Of a stretch of 64,000 nucleotides of DNA, positions 11,659-22,715 are shown piece by piece. Location: NCBI GenBank assembly GCA_026122225.1, contig JANEZZ010002758.1:930001-994000 (forward strand), read 5' to 3'. Made by a program: the position numbers and the translations under genes. Under the pieces are notes generated by a model. That model was not told the DNA's origin and did no database searches. It saw only the letters and a list, made by a program, of their open reading frames with translations. How positions within the stretch are numbered: position 1 is the first letter of the stretch; each line of letters begins with the position of its first letter. This stretch comes from Heloderma charlesbogerti. Its lineage: Eukaryota > Chordata > Lepidosauria > Squamata > Helodermatidae.

Positions 11659-11944
11659 TTCCAGGCATTTTGTTGTCGTTGTTCAGTCGTTCAGTCGTGT
11701 CCGACTCTTCGTGACCCCATGGACCATAGCACGCCAGGCCTTCCTGTCCTGGGCTCTCTCCCGGAGTATGCTCAAGTTCATATTCATTGCATCGGTGATG
11801 CTATCTAGCCATCTCATCCTCTGCCGTCCCCTTCTCCTTTTGCCTTCAGTCTTTCCCAGCATCAGGGTCTTTTCCAGAGAGTTTTCTCTTCACATTAGGT
11901 GGCCAGAACATTTGAGCTTCAGCTTCAGTATCTTCCAGGCATTT
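11659..11944 (-). mobile_element. Bov-B LINE 3' fragment with 12-bp TSD
   Basis: The insert 11671-11932 (262 bp) is the 3' end of a Bov-B LINE on the minus strand, nearly the same as 61091-61360. About ten differences are visible by eye. The tail is a short gttgtc/gttgtt run. Both sides carry ttccaggcattt (11659-11670 and 11933-11944), the direct repeat left by target-primed reverse transcription. It is extremely 5' truncated and has no coding capacity. Confidence 0.93.
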
Positions 11945-11984
11945 GTCACCCGACACAGGGCCCAGAGGCATTCCAGGAAAATAA

Positions 11985-12060
11985 AGACAAGAACATAGGA
12001 AGCTGCCTTATACCGAGTCAGGCCCTTGGTCCAGCTAATCCAGTATTGTTGACACTGAGG
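11985..12060 (-). mobile_element. tRNA-Ala-like SINE, tail part
   Basis: Contains aggaagctgccttataccga and gtcaggcccttggtcc, the tail of the SINE at 6604. Its head is probably the piece at 12405-12545, with about 345 bp of unrelated sequence between. Confidence 0.7.
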
Positions 12061-12404
12061 CACTCTACATGAAGCTTTTATTGTGCGTTCATGATTCCTC
12101 ACTCATGATAGTTTGCAGGTCCTTTACATGATGTCATCATCCTCCAGAGCCTCTCCCATGCTTTCCAACCATTATCATGGTTTTTTTCCTAATGAGGAAA
12201 GTCTGGTATTTTTCTCAGTGGTATTATAGAAGCCTCATGTATTTGCGCAATTCTGCTTTACCACAGTGCCACCTAGTGATTGTGTAATGGAACATATAGA
12301 AAGGCAAAGAGAGAAAACTTGAAAAAAAGTGTGTAAAGGAACTGAGCTTAATCATGCAAAGAATCTGGAAACAGAAACCTTGGTAAAGGTGCCGGTTAAA
12401 ACCC
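12061..12404. other. Unassigned sequence between SINE parts
   Basis: No recognised repeat. It may be an insertion that split the SINE, but no TSD was found. Confidence 0.3.
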
Positions 12405-12545
12405 TCATGTAGAAAAGCCCACCTACTGGCAGCGGCTCTCCAGGGCAGGATTCTTTCCCAGCCCTACCTGGAGGTTCCAGGGATTGAACCTGGGACTTTC
12501 TATATGCAAAGCTGGTGCTGTACCACTGAGCTACAGCCCCTCCTA
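12405..12545 (-). mobile_element. tRNA-Ala-like SINE, head part
   Basis: Minus strand: aggggctgtagctcagtgg, then ggttcaatccctggaacc. A and B boxes are recognisable. Same family as 6604-6803. Confidence 0.8.
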
Positions 12546-12912
12546 CTGGTGGATGGCTGGAAGCCAGCACTTTGCTTTGAAGTGATCCTGTTTGCACCTT
12601 AAAAAAAAAATCTAAAAATCAACAGGGCCAATGGGTCGTGCAGACACCAAGGGAGGTTGTGAGGGTGCTGTGGCATCTGTGAGTGCTATACTGGGGACTG
12701 CAGGCATAGGCTATCCTGGAGTTGCAAGAAGGATGCCAGTATATTGTTCTGCTACCAGATTAATGAAAGGATTGATTAGCACCTTAGGCAGATTTCTAGC
12801 TAATAGCCCAGAACGGTCAGCTGATGGGAGCTAATCACTGGGAAATAATTGGGAATCTCTATTTTTGAATGACATATACATTGGAGTCTGGGGACAATGA
12901 CGTTTGTGTGTG
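12546..12912. other. No recognised feature
   Basis: A short poly-A (12601-12610) and unique-looking sequence. Confidence 0.3.
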
Positions 12913-12940
12913 CACAGACACACAGACAGACAGACAGACA

Positions 12941-12976
<36 letters not shown>
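12913..12976. repeat. (CAGA)n-(CA)n microsatellite
   Basis: agacagacagacagacagac followed by about fourteen ca units. Confidence 0.95.
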
Positions 12977-13098
12977 AGCTAAAGAGAGGGGAAGGTGTGT
13001 GTATATGTGAAGACACAGCAATCTGCAGTTTGGAAAAGACAATTCTCACTCATCAGGGAAGTGGGGTTCACACAATATTCCGGGGTGGGGTGGGGATC

Positions 13099-13450
13099 AA
13101 GGCTGCCTTTACGCTAAAGAAAGAACCTGCAGTCCTCCTATTGTGGAGCCTTTCCATGTTTATAGTGCGCTCCCAGATGGCAAGCACATGATTGCTGAGA
13201 GGGGAAGTTTGTAATTTTCAAGGTCCCTTAGAGATCAATGAAACAGCACCATCTAGTGGCTGTTTTAATAGCATAACAATCTGACTTGTAGATAGTTCAT
13301 TATTTCCAGATCTTTTTGAGATGGAATAACCAGGAAATACCTCTGGATGTGTCTTGGAGGTTGACGACATCATGAAAAGGACCCTCAAACTTCTGTGAGT
13401 GAGCTATCTCAATAGCAGGATAAAAGCGCCGTGTGAAGAAGCTCTAAGAG
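13099..13450 (+). repeat. Unclassified 350-bp dispersed repeat, copy 1
   Basis: The segment from gctgcctttacgctaaag to gccgtgtgaagaagctct recurs at 59300-59648 with many shared blocks, such as cacatgattgctgagagggg, catctagtggctgttttaat and aggaaatacctctggatgtg. No RT or tRNA head is visible. It is probably a non-autonomous DNA transposon or an LTR fragment. Confidence 0.75.
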
Positions 13451-14557
13451 TGATATGCCCAGAATTTTAACCAGAATAACTTAAAAAAAAAAAATCCCCA
13501 CCTGTACTCCAGGTATCAAATGTTTGGAAATGAACAAGAAGAGAAACTCCTAAACACTGTTAGAAATAGATAGTATTTTTTTCCAAATGGAATGAAAAGA
13601 TGCAGGAAAGCCTTTCTATCAATGTTTGACTTGCTATATTTAGCTATGAAAGAGAAAATTGGAAAGAAGGTGTGTAGGGAAAGAGACAGCCCAGAAAGGA
13701 GAAGCTCTAGTGAGAGAAGAATTCTTTATTTTCTTTTGGATTTTCTCACCTCCCACTGTTGGATGTTTTCCCTGCTTATTTCAATACTGCCCAGCCTTTG
13801 TGGTCATCTGGAGGGAGGTTGGCTGATCAAATGGAATAATCCCCACTACAAAAGAATGCTTTGTACTGCCCATACTTTTGTGGCTAGGAAGCTCAGCCGA
13901 AGGGGGTGTCTAAAGAATAAAGACAGAAGGGTGGGGACATTCATTTCTTTTCCCCCAGGCTCATTCTGCTTAACAATATAATAACAGAAAGGTCATCCCT
14001 GCATTCCTGCGGACGTCAGGGTGATGCATGGCCTCTCTTGGAAGGGCCAGCTTTTGAGAGTGGGCATTTCTTTAACATTGGGGGAGAGTCTCCCCCTCTT
14101 CCCCCTCCCACATTGTCTGTTTCATTTTTCTTGCTTTTTAACGCAACCCCGCCACATACATGAGGCAAAGCAAACATCAGTGAAATGACAAGCACAGCTG
14201 TTGCACGGCCACCATGTTGTGTGATCTTGGAAAAATCAAATATGCTTTATCCCTTATCAAGGCTGTAATTACTACCCGACAGCTTTTTAAAATGCTTCTC
14301 TTAAATATCCCAGGCCCACTCAGATTAACTCCTTCAGTGCTCAGTCTGGAGGCAAAGTGTGTTCTGGGCAAGCAGGTGCATACGCAGGCAACATACTAGC
14401 AGCTGGGCAGCACAGCCTGATCTCTGTTCAAAGAATAAGCTACTCAGACTGAGGAGCCAGGCCCAAGGTTGAAGCTTTATAGGTCTACCTGGAATCCTAT
14501 TGGCCCTTTGCGTCACCTGATAACTGCAGGAATAGAAGCTGCAACACCACCTTCTGG
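13451..14557. other. No recognised gene
   Basis: About 1.1 kb of sequence with poly-A and poly-T runs and no identifiable element. The 129-codon plus frame at 13592-13981 has no recognisable domain. Confidence 0.35.
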
Positions 14558-14744
14558 CTTGCAGCCAGTGGAGGCTGGTGGCTCCGATGTCAGTGGGGCA
14601 GTGAATTTGCTCTGGGTGTCAGTCAGAACCAGTCAGAACTCTAAAGGAGCTCTCCAAGGTGCTTTGCACCTGGTTCTGACTGAAACCTGGAGCTGATTTA
14701 CTGCCCCACTGACATCGGAGCCACCAGCCTCCACTGCTTGCAGC
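14558..14744. mobile_element. 171-bp hairpin MITE with perfect 8-bp TSD
   Basis: The element 14566-14736 begins cagtggaggctggtggctcc and ends with the inverse. The arms (about 70 bp) are nearly perfectly inverted around ctctaaaggagctctccaag. cttgcagc is duplicated at 14558-14565 and 14737-14744. CAGTG ends and an 8-bp TSD point to hAT. Other copies: 19194, 36797, and half copies at 43550 and 47401. Confidence 0.9.
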
Positions 14745-14854
14745 ACGGCTGGCGCCTAATTGATTTGTTTAGGAGTTATACCTTGCCTTTCGATCTCCAA
14801 GTTGGTTTGCAAAAGATGCAAGCAATGCATTGTTTTTCAACAGTGCAAAAACCC

Positions 14855-14995
14855 TAGCCTTCCCTGACCTGATGCCCTCCAGATGTATTGGGCTACATCT
14901 CCCATCAGCCCCACCCAGCATGGCCAGTGGTCAGGAATGCTGGGAGTTATAGTCCAAAACATCTGGAGGACACCGGGTTGGGGACTGGTTGGTTG
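14855..14995. mobile_element. Hairpin MITE (CAACCTGGTGCC-type)
   Basis: cctgatgccctccagatgta is inverted against catctggaggacaccgggtt. The core contains gctacatctcccatcagccc. Confidence 0.8.
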
Positions 14996-15044
14996 AAGTA
15001 TCCTTCCTCTGGCTTCTTCTGCAGTCCCAGGGCAACTGGCAGTC

Positions 15045-15227
15045 GCATGGGGCCGTAGCTCAGCAGTAGAGAATTTGTCCCCTGTTTGATTTCTGGCATC
15101 TCCAGGTAGGGCAGAAAAAATGTCTGCCTGAAACTCTGGAGAGCCACTGCCAGTCAGTGTCAACAATACTGGGCTAGGTGCACCTATGGCCTGACCTTAT
15201 ATGGCAGCTTCCAACGTTCCTATGGAC
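15045..15227 (+). mobile_element. tRNA-Ala-like SINE
   Basis: ggggccgtagctcagcagta is the A-box head. B-box region: tgatttctggcatctcc. Tail: ctggagagccactgccagtc to atggcagcttccaacgttcc. Diverged from copy 6604. Confidence 0.8.
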
Positions 15228-15476
15228 CAGTGTTCTTTTTCTCTGTAGCGGTTGGTTTGCTGGCTGATTGCAAAGCCAGGCTGGCCTTTTCTTCTCTGTG
15301 GTGTTCGATACAGGAAAGAAGGGATTTCTGGCAGGGCCAAACAAGACCAGCTTGTCAGAAATGCTGGCCCATTTCTACCTGCACTGAGTCTCACTTCGTC
15401 CAGTGTTGTTAGAGTCTTGTATACAGTGCCAGCTTCTGGGTTCAGTGGGTCCAACTCACCAATGCTTGCTTGCTTG

Positions 15477-15477
15477 C

Positions 15478-15512
<35 letters not shown>

Positions 15513-17496
15513 TTTTCTTAATCGCCCATCTGTCTGGTCACCTGGCCACTCTGGGTGATGTACAATAATACAACAGTTTAAAACAATAAAATTCCACATT
15601 AAAACATCGTATTTCTAAAAATACCCTAACCCACCCCAAATGCCTGCCTGAACAACCACGTTTTTAATGCACAGCGGAAGCTCATTAAAGAGGGGGCATG
15701 GCGCAGTTCCCTAGGGAGGGAGTTCCACAGAGTGGGGGCCACCACAGAGAAGGCCCTCTCCCTTGTTCTCACCAGCCTAGCTGTCCTGGCTGATGGGACA
15801 GAGAGAAGGCCATCCAAGGCTGATCTTGTTGAGTGGCCTGTCTGGTGTTGCTGTAGGCGCTCCTTGAGATAGGCTGGACCGGAACCATATAGGGTTTTAA
15901 AGGTCAAACCCAACACCTTGAATTTGGCCCAGAAAACAACTGGTAGCCAGTGCAACTCCTTCAGCACCGTGATCACGCCGGCAGCTGCCTTTAATCAGTC
16001 GAGCCGCCACGTTCTGCACCAGCTGCAGCTTCTGAACCATCTTTAAGGGTAACCCCACATAGAGCGCATCACAGTAGTCTAGATGAGAGGAGACCAAGGC
16101 ATGTACTACCGATGGGAACAGATGGTTGGGAAGGTAGGGGCACAGCCGCCGTATCAGATGGAATTGGTACAGCGCTGTCCAGCTCACAGCTGACACCTGA
16201 GCCTCCATGGACAGCTAGGAGTCTAAAATGACCCTCCAGGCTGCGGACCTGGTCTTTCAAGGGTAGCTGTACCCCATTCAACACCAGGTCGACATCCCCC
16301 ACCCTCCTCTTGTCTCCCACCAAAAATACCTTGGTCTTGTCAGGGTTCAGCTTCAGCTTATTCCTCCCCATCCAGCCACTCACTGTCTCCAGACATTTGG
16401 ACAGGGATTCTATGGCCAACCTTGGTGAAGATTTGAACAAGATGTAGAACTGCGTGTCATCCACATATTGATGACACCACACCCCAAACTTCCTGATGAT
16501 AGCCCCCAGCAGCTTCACATAGATGTTAAATAACATTGGGGAGAGGATGGAACCCTGTGGCACCCCACAAGTGAGCGGCCATGGGTCCGAATCTTCCTCT
16601 CCCAGTGCTACCCTCTGGTACCTGCTAGAGAGGAAGGACCAGAACCACCATAATATGGTGTCTCCAATGCCCAAGCCCTCCAGGCGGTCCAGGAGGATAC
16701 CATGGTCAACGGGATCAAAAGCTGCTGAGAGGTCAAGGAGAACAAGGAAGGAGCATTCATCCCTATCCAAAACCCTCCTCATATCATCCACCAAGGCGAC
16801 CAAGGCCGTTTCTGTCCCATGCCCAGGCCTGAAGCCCGATTGAAATGGATCTAGATAATCGGCTTCTTCCAAGTGTGCCTTCAACTGCATTGCCACCACC
16901 TGCTCAATCACCTTGCCCCAAAATGGCAGATTCGAAACTGGGCAAAAGTTGTTCAAGACTTGGGGATCCAAGGAGGGCTTTTTAAAGAGCAGTCTTATCA
17001 CTGCCTCCTTGAGGGCTGATGGCATCACTTGCTCCCCAAGGGAGGCATTCACCACTGCCCTGTTCCCCTCACCCAGCCTCTCTGTGCAGCTCATAATGAG
17101 CCAAGATGGGCAGGGATCAAGTAAGCAGGTGGTTGGCTTTATAGATGAAAACACCTTGTCCACTTCATCAGAAGGAAGAAGCTGGAACCAATCCCACAAA
17201 ACCGGTTTGCCACAGGCTGCCTCTCGCTCGCTAACTGTATCCACGGCACATGGAATAACACTCCTGACCTGATCCATTTTATCTGCAAAGTGCCTTGCCA
17301 AGGCCTCACAGGAGGCCTTAGAATGCTCCAGTGGTTCTGGAGCAACTGGACCGACCAGGCTCTGGACCACTTGGAACAGCCTCCTGGGACAGCACTCTGT
17401 GGATGCAAAAAAGCAAGAGGAAGGATACTTGCCATTATTGCCCTCTCCCTCTGGGCAAAATGTACACTGCTGTCCAGAGGGAGAGATAAGAGTCAT
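15477..17496 (-). mobile_element. L2-type LINE, 2-kb copy with RT domain
   Basis: A minus-strand LINE ends in (ttta)n at 15478-15518, which is a (taaa)n tail on its own strand. Its 475-codon frame (17496-16069) covers the RT; the C-terminal region continues in other frames at 16208-15897 and 15976-15626, showing frameshifts. The 3' UTR contains tcacccagagtggccaggtg. Its 3' end differs from the L2 copies at 17494 and 45550, so it is another subfamily. Confidence 0.9.
16069..17496 (-). pseudogene. L2-type reverse transcriptase, partial, frameshifted
   Basis: It would reverse-transcribe its own RNA during target-primed integration. Visible RT blocks: FQSGFRPGHGTETALVALVD (about residues 217-236), motif [21 protein letters not shown] (about 254), motif B GVPQGSILSPMLFNIYV (about 312) and motif C with YVDDT (about 346) in place of the usual YADDT. 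KLKLNPDKTKVFLVG follows. After QVRSL the reading frame shifts and the rest of this frame is out of frame. The N-terminal endonuclease is missing by 5' truncation. Motif A keeps its aspartate, so catalysis was lost mainly by truncation and frameshift. Confidence 0.88.
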
Positions 17497-17942
17497 CTGA
17501 AAAATCTTCTCCTCCTGTATGTATCCGCCCGGATCCTAAGATCATCCTCAGCAGTCCTTCTCCGGGAGCCCCTGCCAAAGGAAGCAAGGGGGGTGGCTAC
17601 CAAGAAGAGGGCCTTTTCTGCTCTGGCACCCCAGTTGAGCTTGTTATCAGAATGAGCTTCCCAGAGAGGCTTGCCTGGCATTACATTGTACTCTTTTCAA
17701 CACCAGGTGAAGACCTTTTTATTTTCCCAGGCATTTTAGTCTTTTAGCTTTGTTGTTTTAACATCTGTTACTGTATTTTAAATCTTTGCATTGCTGCTAG
17801 GTTTTATTTTGGTCTGTACTTTTGTACTGTAGTTTTAAAAATTTACATTTTATATTGTATTTTATGTATTTTGTGGTCTTACTTACTGTGAACTGCCCAG
17901 AGACCTTTGGCTATTGGGTGGTATAGAAATGTAATAAATAAA
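17494..17942 (+). mobile_element. L2-type LINE 3' fragment, head to head with previous
   Basis: The plus-strand frame has ILRSSSAVLLREPLPKEA and KKRAFSALAPQ, matching the C-terminal end of the L2 copy at 45536. The 3' UTR ends gtgaactgcccagagacctt and attgggtggtatagaaatg plus (aaat)n. Its 5' end abuts the 5' end of the opposite-strand L2. The 3' ends belong to different subfamilies, so these are two insertions, not one 5'-inverted insertion. Confidence 0.87.
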
Positions 17943-18069
17943 TATGCAACAAAGAAGAGATGCAAGAAGGTTCTAGGGGTCACCAGTGGTCCCCTACCAG
18001 GCCTCAGCACCTGCCAACAATGTCAACAACTGATGCTGGCCTTGTTCATATACAGGAACTGGAAACAAA

Positions 18070-18475
18070 GCCCTAGGAGGAGAGAACTGAAAGAACTGAA
18101 AGAACTGGGCATGTTTAGAAGACTGAGAAGGAGATATGATAGTGCCCTTTGAGTACTTGAAAGGCTGTCACAGAGAGGAAGGTCAGGATCTCTTCTCGAT
18201 CATCCCAGAGTGCAGGACACGGAAGAATGGGCTCAAGTTACAGGAAGCCAGATTCCGGCTGAACATCAGGAAAAATTTCCTGACTGTTAGAGCAACACGA
18301 CAATAGAACCAATTCCCTAGGGAGGTGGTGGGCTCTCCCATACTGGAGGCATTCAAGACGAGGCTGGACAGCCATCTGTCAGGGATACTTTGACGTGGTT
18401 TCCTATATTGAGCAGGGGGTTGGACTTGATGGTCTTATAGGCCCCTTCCAGCCCTACTATTTTGATTCTATGACT
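18070..18475 (+). mobile_element. CR1-type LINE 3' fragment
   Basis: Contains catcccagagtgcaggacac, aacatcaggaaaaatttcct and the typical CR1 ending ggggttggacttgatggtct then gattctatgac. Only the last 400 bp remain. Confidence 0.9.
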
Positions 18476-19185
18476 TGCCACCATGAAGGCAACGAGGAAC
18501 CTACAACTGCTCACTCTTTTTCTTCTTCCCATCTCTTTCTTTGCTCTTCATCAGTTTCCTCCTTGGGTTCTCAGCAGCCTGAAAAAGGAAAAGAATTCCT
18601 CCAGATGCTGTTCTTTTTCAGCCTGTCTTTTTGATCTCCAGTTCTTAAATTCAAGAGCTGAGACTCTTGATGAACATACTGCTGCTACTACTCACCATGC
18701 CAGAGCATGCTCCTTCATTGCTCTCTCACTGCTGCCTAATGACCTAAACATCTTAAGCACTTTTGGAGCAGTTGCCTGAGGTGCATTGATTTCATTTCCT
18801 CTGTGAAGGACTTTTTGGCTGATGTGCCCTGATGCAGCTAATCTGCTATGCAGCTCGGAGGGCCGGGCTGTTGCTGGCTGCGTACTGCAGCGGAAGACGA
18901 TCCAGAAAAAGGAGAGGAGTCGTTCCTTACCTGGGAAATGGTCTGTTCCATTCCATCCAGGCAGCTAGCATTTCATTTACTAGCCCTGCCTCTGAGAAAA
19001 TTGTCAGAAAAAGGAATATATGATCAGGTTAAAATGTCAAGCAAAGCGAGGTGAAGCACTGGCATTTCACTAATTGTTATTATTCATTTGATTTACATCT
19101 CCCATGGTACTGGTTTCAGGTTTTGGAAGATCTTTGGGCAAGATGCTCCCAGCATTCCTTTTTCTTTCTTTTCTTTTTGAAACTT
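18476..19185. other. No recognised feature
   Basis: About 700 bp without identifiable repeats or exons. Confidence 0.35.
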
Positions 19186-19357
19186 CTGTTTTTCAGTTGA
19201 GGCTGATGGCGCTGATGTCAGTGAGGCAGTGAATCCGCTCCAGGTTTCAGTGGGAACTCTAAAGGAGCTATTCAAGGTGCAGAGAGTTCTGACTGAAAGT
19301 TGAAGTGGATTCACTGCCCCATTGACATCAGAGCCACCAGCCTCCACTGTTGTTTTT
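19186..19357. mobile_element. Hairpin MITE, CAGTGGAGGCTGG family
   Basis: The element 19194-19349 (156 bp) begins cagttgaggctgatggcgct and ends with gagccaccagcctccactg. It is flanked by ctgttttt and ttgttttt (8-bp TSD, one mismatch). Central motif aactctaaaggagctattc. Confidence 0.85.
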
Positions 19358-19690
19358 ACAAGGGTGATAGGGCCAGTGGCACTCAGAGGCGAAGTGTTGA
19401 GTGATGCTGAAGCTCTCCATCAACTTCATTTCCCCATGTTGTCTCTGGCTTGCCCAGGATGCACTGGAGGTGTGTGTGTGTTGAAAATGGTGTCTGCCAT
19501 CTCACTCAGTGCTTTGCTTCTAAGCACTGCCACCCCTACCATCCGCCCCAGTATACAAGTTTTTAAAAGAAAAAGGGATGTTTGTCCCCATTGTTGCCTT
19601 CTATCTGGGAAGCTTCCACAGGCAAGGTGGTGGTGGTGGTGGTGTGTGTTTGTGGAACAACCAAGGTAGTGTGGGGGAGAAGTCCTGAGG

Positions 19691-20196
19691 GTAACTGTCA
19701 GGGTTGTATCTGAGCCCATAGAGTCCCAAAGCAGCTCTGATTCTGAGGAGGTGTTGCACAAAATGCTAGTTTCGCCCCCTGGAGGCTAGTCCAATTTGCC
19801 CCAAAGAGGAGAGTCAACTTCAGGCTGGGTCCAACTCGATTTTATTGTTTGCAAACAGTTCGACAAAGGAGCTCACGCTCAAAGCAGAGTCGACCCTGGG
19901 CAACCTCCGCGCTACAGTTTTATCACTTAGCTTGCATTCCTCAGCCAGCGTGTTACTTTTGATTGGTTGCCAGCGGTTTGCTTAGCAGCCTTATCTTAGG
20001 GTTACTGTCTGCTCATTCCAGGCATGCGCAGCTCTTACAGTACTATGTGCTGCTTAAGACACATACAGTGGCTTTTAGGTTACATTTTTACTACAGAGGA
20101 GATACAATTCGTGGGGGAGGAACTCTCTCAGACTTCAGAGGTGCAGCTGGAGGGGGAGACCTGCCCTGCTCACATCCCTGGGAGCGTGACAGTGAC
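19691..20196 (+). mobile_element. Gypsy-like solo LTR, short, with nested ERV LTR
   Basis: The LTR 19696-20191 starts tgtcagggttgtatctgag and ends gggagcgtgaca, so its ends are TGTCA and TGACA. A 5-bp duplication gtaac/gtgac (one mismatch) flanks it. Removing the ERV LTR and its duplication leaves about 148 bp, much shorter than the related LTR at 47723-48284 (562 bp). Both share the stretch gctctgattctgaggagg or its variant. The U3 is probably deleted. Confidence 0.6.
19748..20099 (-). mobile_element. ERV solo LTR, 344 bp, TSD gagg
   Basis: The LTR 19752-20095 is the same family as the two LTRs of the ERV at 22716-28586. I count six differences over 344 bp by eye. The ends are TG and CA on the minus strand. 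gagg is present at 19748-19751 and 20096-20099, a 4-bp TSD typical of gammaretroviruses. It is what remains after LTR-LTR recombination of a provirus. Confidence 0.95.
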
Positions 20197-20344
20197 CCAG
20201 GCATGGAAAGGGAGGGACAACTTGAGCTTTTAAACGGGGTCAGTAGACTGGAGTAGTGAAGATCTTTATTAAACAGACGGACAGGCCGGTGCAGGGTGGG
20301 GGGGCGCATGGAGGCTGCAGGGCGGCACATGGAGATCCCTAATA

Positions 20345-20408
20345 ATAGGGCTGCCAATGGTTGTAGGACTTTTTTCTGTCTAAACATGCATCGGATTGCA
20401 CATTAAGC
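20345..20408. mobile_element. Half of a hairpin MITE
   Basis: tgtaggacttttttctgtct then aaacatgcatcggattgcac matches one arm of the MITE at 7339-7457. Confidence 0.6.
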
Positions 20409-22510
20409 TAAAATACACCAAGCATTTAGGGTCCCTCCGTTAAATCCTCTCACCCTGCCCTGGCTTGAGGTGTGATCCTTTCTTTGCCTTCCTTTTCATT
20501 CTTTGGTGCTCCCCACTCCCTTTTCACCTTCTTGTCTTTGCTCAGGGCGTCTGTAACAAATGCACAACAGGCAGAAATACAACATGTGGAGTTTTTCCTC
20601 CATGGTAAGAAACCCCGCCACATCAGTTGATTTCCTGCTGCTGCCAGAAAAAGCCCACATTCCCATTCATCCTTCTTAGAAATGACTTTCTAATGCTTTG
20701 GGCTCTTCCCAATAGCCTTATGGAAACCCTGAGTTATATAATCACACAATCCTAGAACTGCTAGCTGCACCAAGGCAGCTGATGTCTGACTGGGGACCTC
20801 ACACAGGCAGGTTGGTTACCTACCATTCTATCTCCACCTTTCCTTTAACCACAGAAAAAAGGTGATTGTCTCCTGCCGAGAATGGTTGGCAGACTGCCAC
20901 TCAGACCCATGAACATATGGTAGGGAAGCAGGCAGCCGAGACACCACCAGAATATCAGATACACTCACTGAAGCAAGACAGCGATGTCCAAGTGATTGGA
21001 GTTGAGGTTAGCTCCCTACTGCTAGATGGACAGGCAATTAGACGACCAGGTCCTGCCACGGGCGTTGGGGCGTATTGTTCATGGAGGTTGTGGAATCGGT
21101 TTCCTTGGACGGTTTCAAGGAAAGGCTAAACTGGGATCTAAGAGGTGCTCTTGATTCTTCTGCTTTGCTGTTTCCCGCTTCCCTGAACAGTAAGAAGTTC
21201 TAAGGCAGGAGAGGGCAACTGCAGATGTTGTTGGAAGGCAATGCCAATCATCCCTCACCACTGGCTCTACTGGCTAGACCTGTGGGGAGCTGCCCTCTGT
21301 TCTATGGGCAGCCAGCAGCTACAGGGTCTGTTTTCTTGGAAGGACATAGTACTAGAGCAGGGTGGGTACCATGTGGCCCGTGAGCTGCTGCTCCCCTGCC
21401 CCCCCCCATTGCAACTTAAAAAAAAAAGGTGTCTGGAGTCCCCATTTTGACCTTTTTAGTGCTCCATAGCTACTACGGACACCAAAAGGATCAAAATTAG
21501 CTTGCATTATCTGCTGTAGACCAATGTATGGATTAGACTAACGCAAGTCTCTTTGGATGCATTGACACACACAAGTAAATGTATTTCTGTAGTTAAGCTA
21601 CCAGGGTTTTTGGGCAGATGTCTTTGGTGTCTTTTTTTAAACAAATGCATCATCTTTGAACAAGAACATGTGTGGGTTTATTTTTCTTTGATCAGACCCC
21701 AGATTGCAGAGCACATGGTGGTTTGAAAGCCACACACAGCAAGGAGCAACAATGAGACACAGAACAAAGCGATGCATCTTTTAAACAGAGACAAAGTACA
21801 AATACTGACACCTAGTGACAGAACATAGCATTACCCATCCTTAACATGAAAGAGAAGCCAGAAAAGCAATGAGAAGCCTTAAAAATACAGTTGGTTCTCC
21901 AATCATTACTGATGGTAAGACCAGACAAATCCCAGTGAACATGACCGAGCAAGCACAGAAATAGGGGAAGTTGAAAAAGATGACATAAACATAGAGAAAA
22001 AGGAGCATGCCAACTGAGGGAAGCGAATGGCCTGCTGTCTGATACTCTTGGTGGTCTGGAGCCAAAACGGTGAGAGGGAACTGACTCAGAGGATAGATGC
22101 ACTAATGTACACGGTCTACAAGCTCGATTATACCCCATCCTTTCATCCTATAGCCATCCCACCTCTTTTCAGGTGGACATAACAGAGTCTGGCCTAACTG
22201 TCCTACTTCCTCTTTTTTCCCACCGTTGATGTATATGGAATTTTACAGAGTTTCATAAGCAAAGAAGAGAGGCCCCTTCCTGCAAGGAGCTTAGAATCTA
22301 AAACTGACAGCGGGTAAGAGATAATGACGTGGGCAGCAAGAATGATTGTGAATGAATTTTATTTACCTGCTGTATATATACCCCACCTTTCCTTCCCAGA
22401 TGCTCGTGGTTACATTTATGTGGCATCTAGGCAGTTCCTATCCAAGCACTGACCGGACTGAGACCACTTGCACTCATGTCCTACTTACGGGTTTCCCACG
22501 GGCAGCTGGT
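20409..22510. other. No recognised gene
   Basis: About 2.1 kb. A degraded MITE-like stretch near 21215-21300 (gcagatgttgttggaaggca). No exon seen. The minus frame at 21812-22138 has no recognisable domain. Confidence 0.35.
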
Positions 22511-22514
22511 TGGT

Positions 22515-22637
22515 CACTGTTTATTTTATTATTTATTATTGCATTTATATCCCGCTTTTATTCTTCTTGCAAGGAACCCAAGGTGGCTTATATTATCTTC
22601 CTCCTCTCCATTTTATCCTCACAACAACAACCCTGTG
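22515..22637 (-). mobile_element. tRNA-derived SINE tail (L2-like tail family)
   Basis: Minus strand of tatcccgcttttattcttct and cctccattttatcctcacaa is the 3' half of the SINE at 2640-2884. The tRNA head is missing. Confidence 0.8.
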
Positions 22638-22700
22638 AGTGAACAGAACACTGGACGAGATGGCCCCTTGGTCTGATCCAGCATGGTGTATTGGATTTCA
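22638..22700 (+). mobile_element. CR1-type LINE terminal fragment
   Basis: gaacactggacgagatggcc followed by ttggtctgatccagcatggt is a CR1 3' phrase, also seen near 38355. Confidence 0.65.
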
Positions 22701-22715
22701 TTTTGGAAGAATGGT

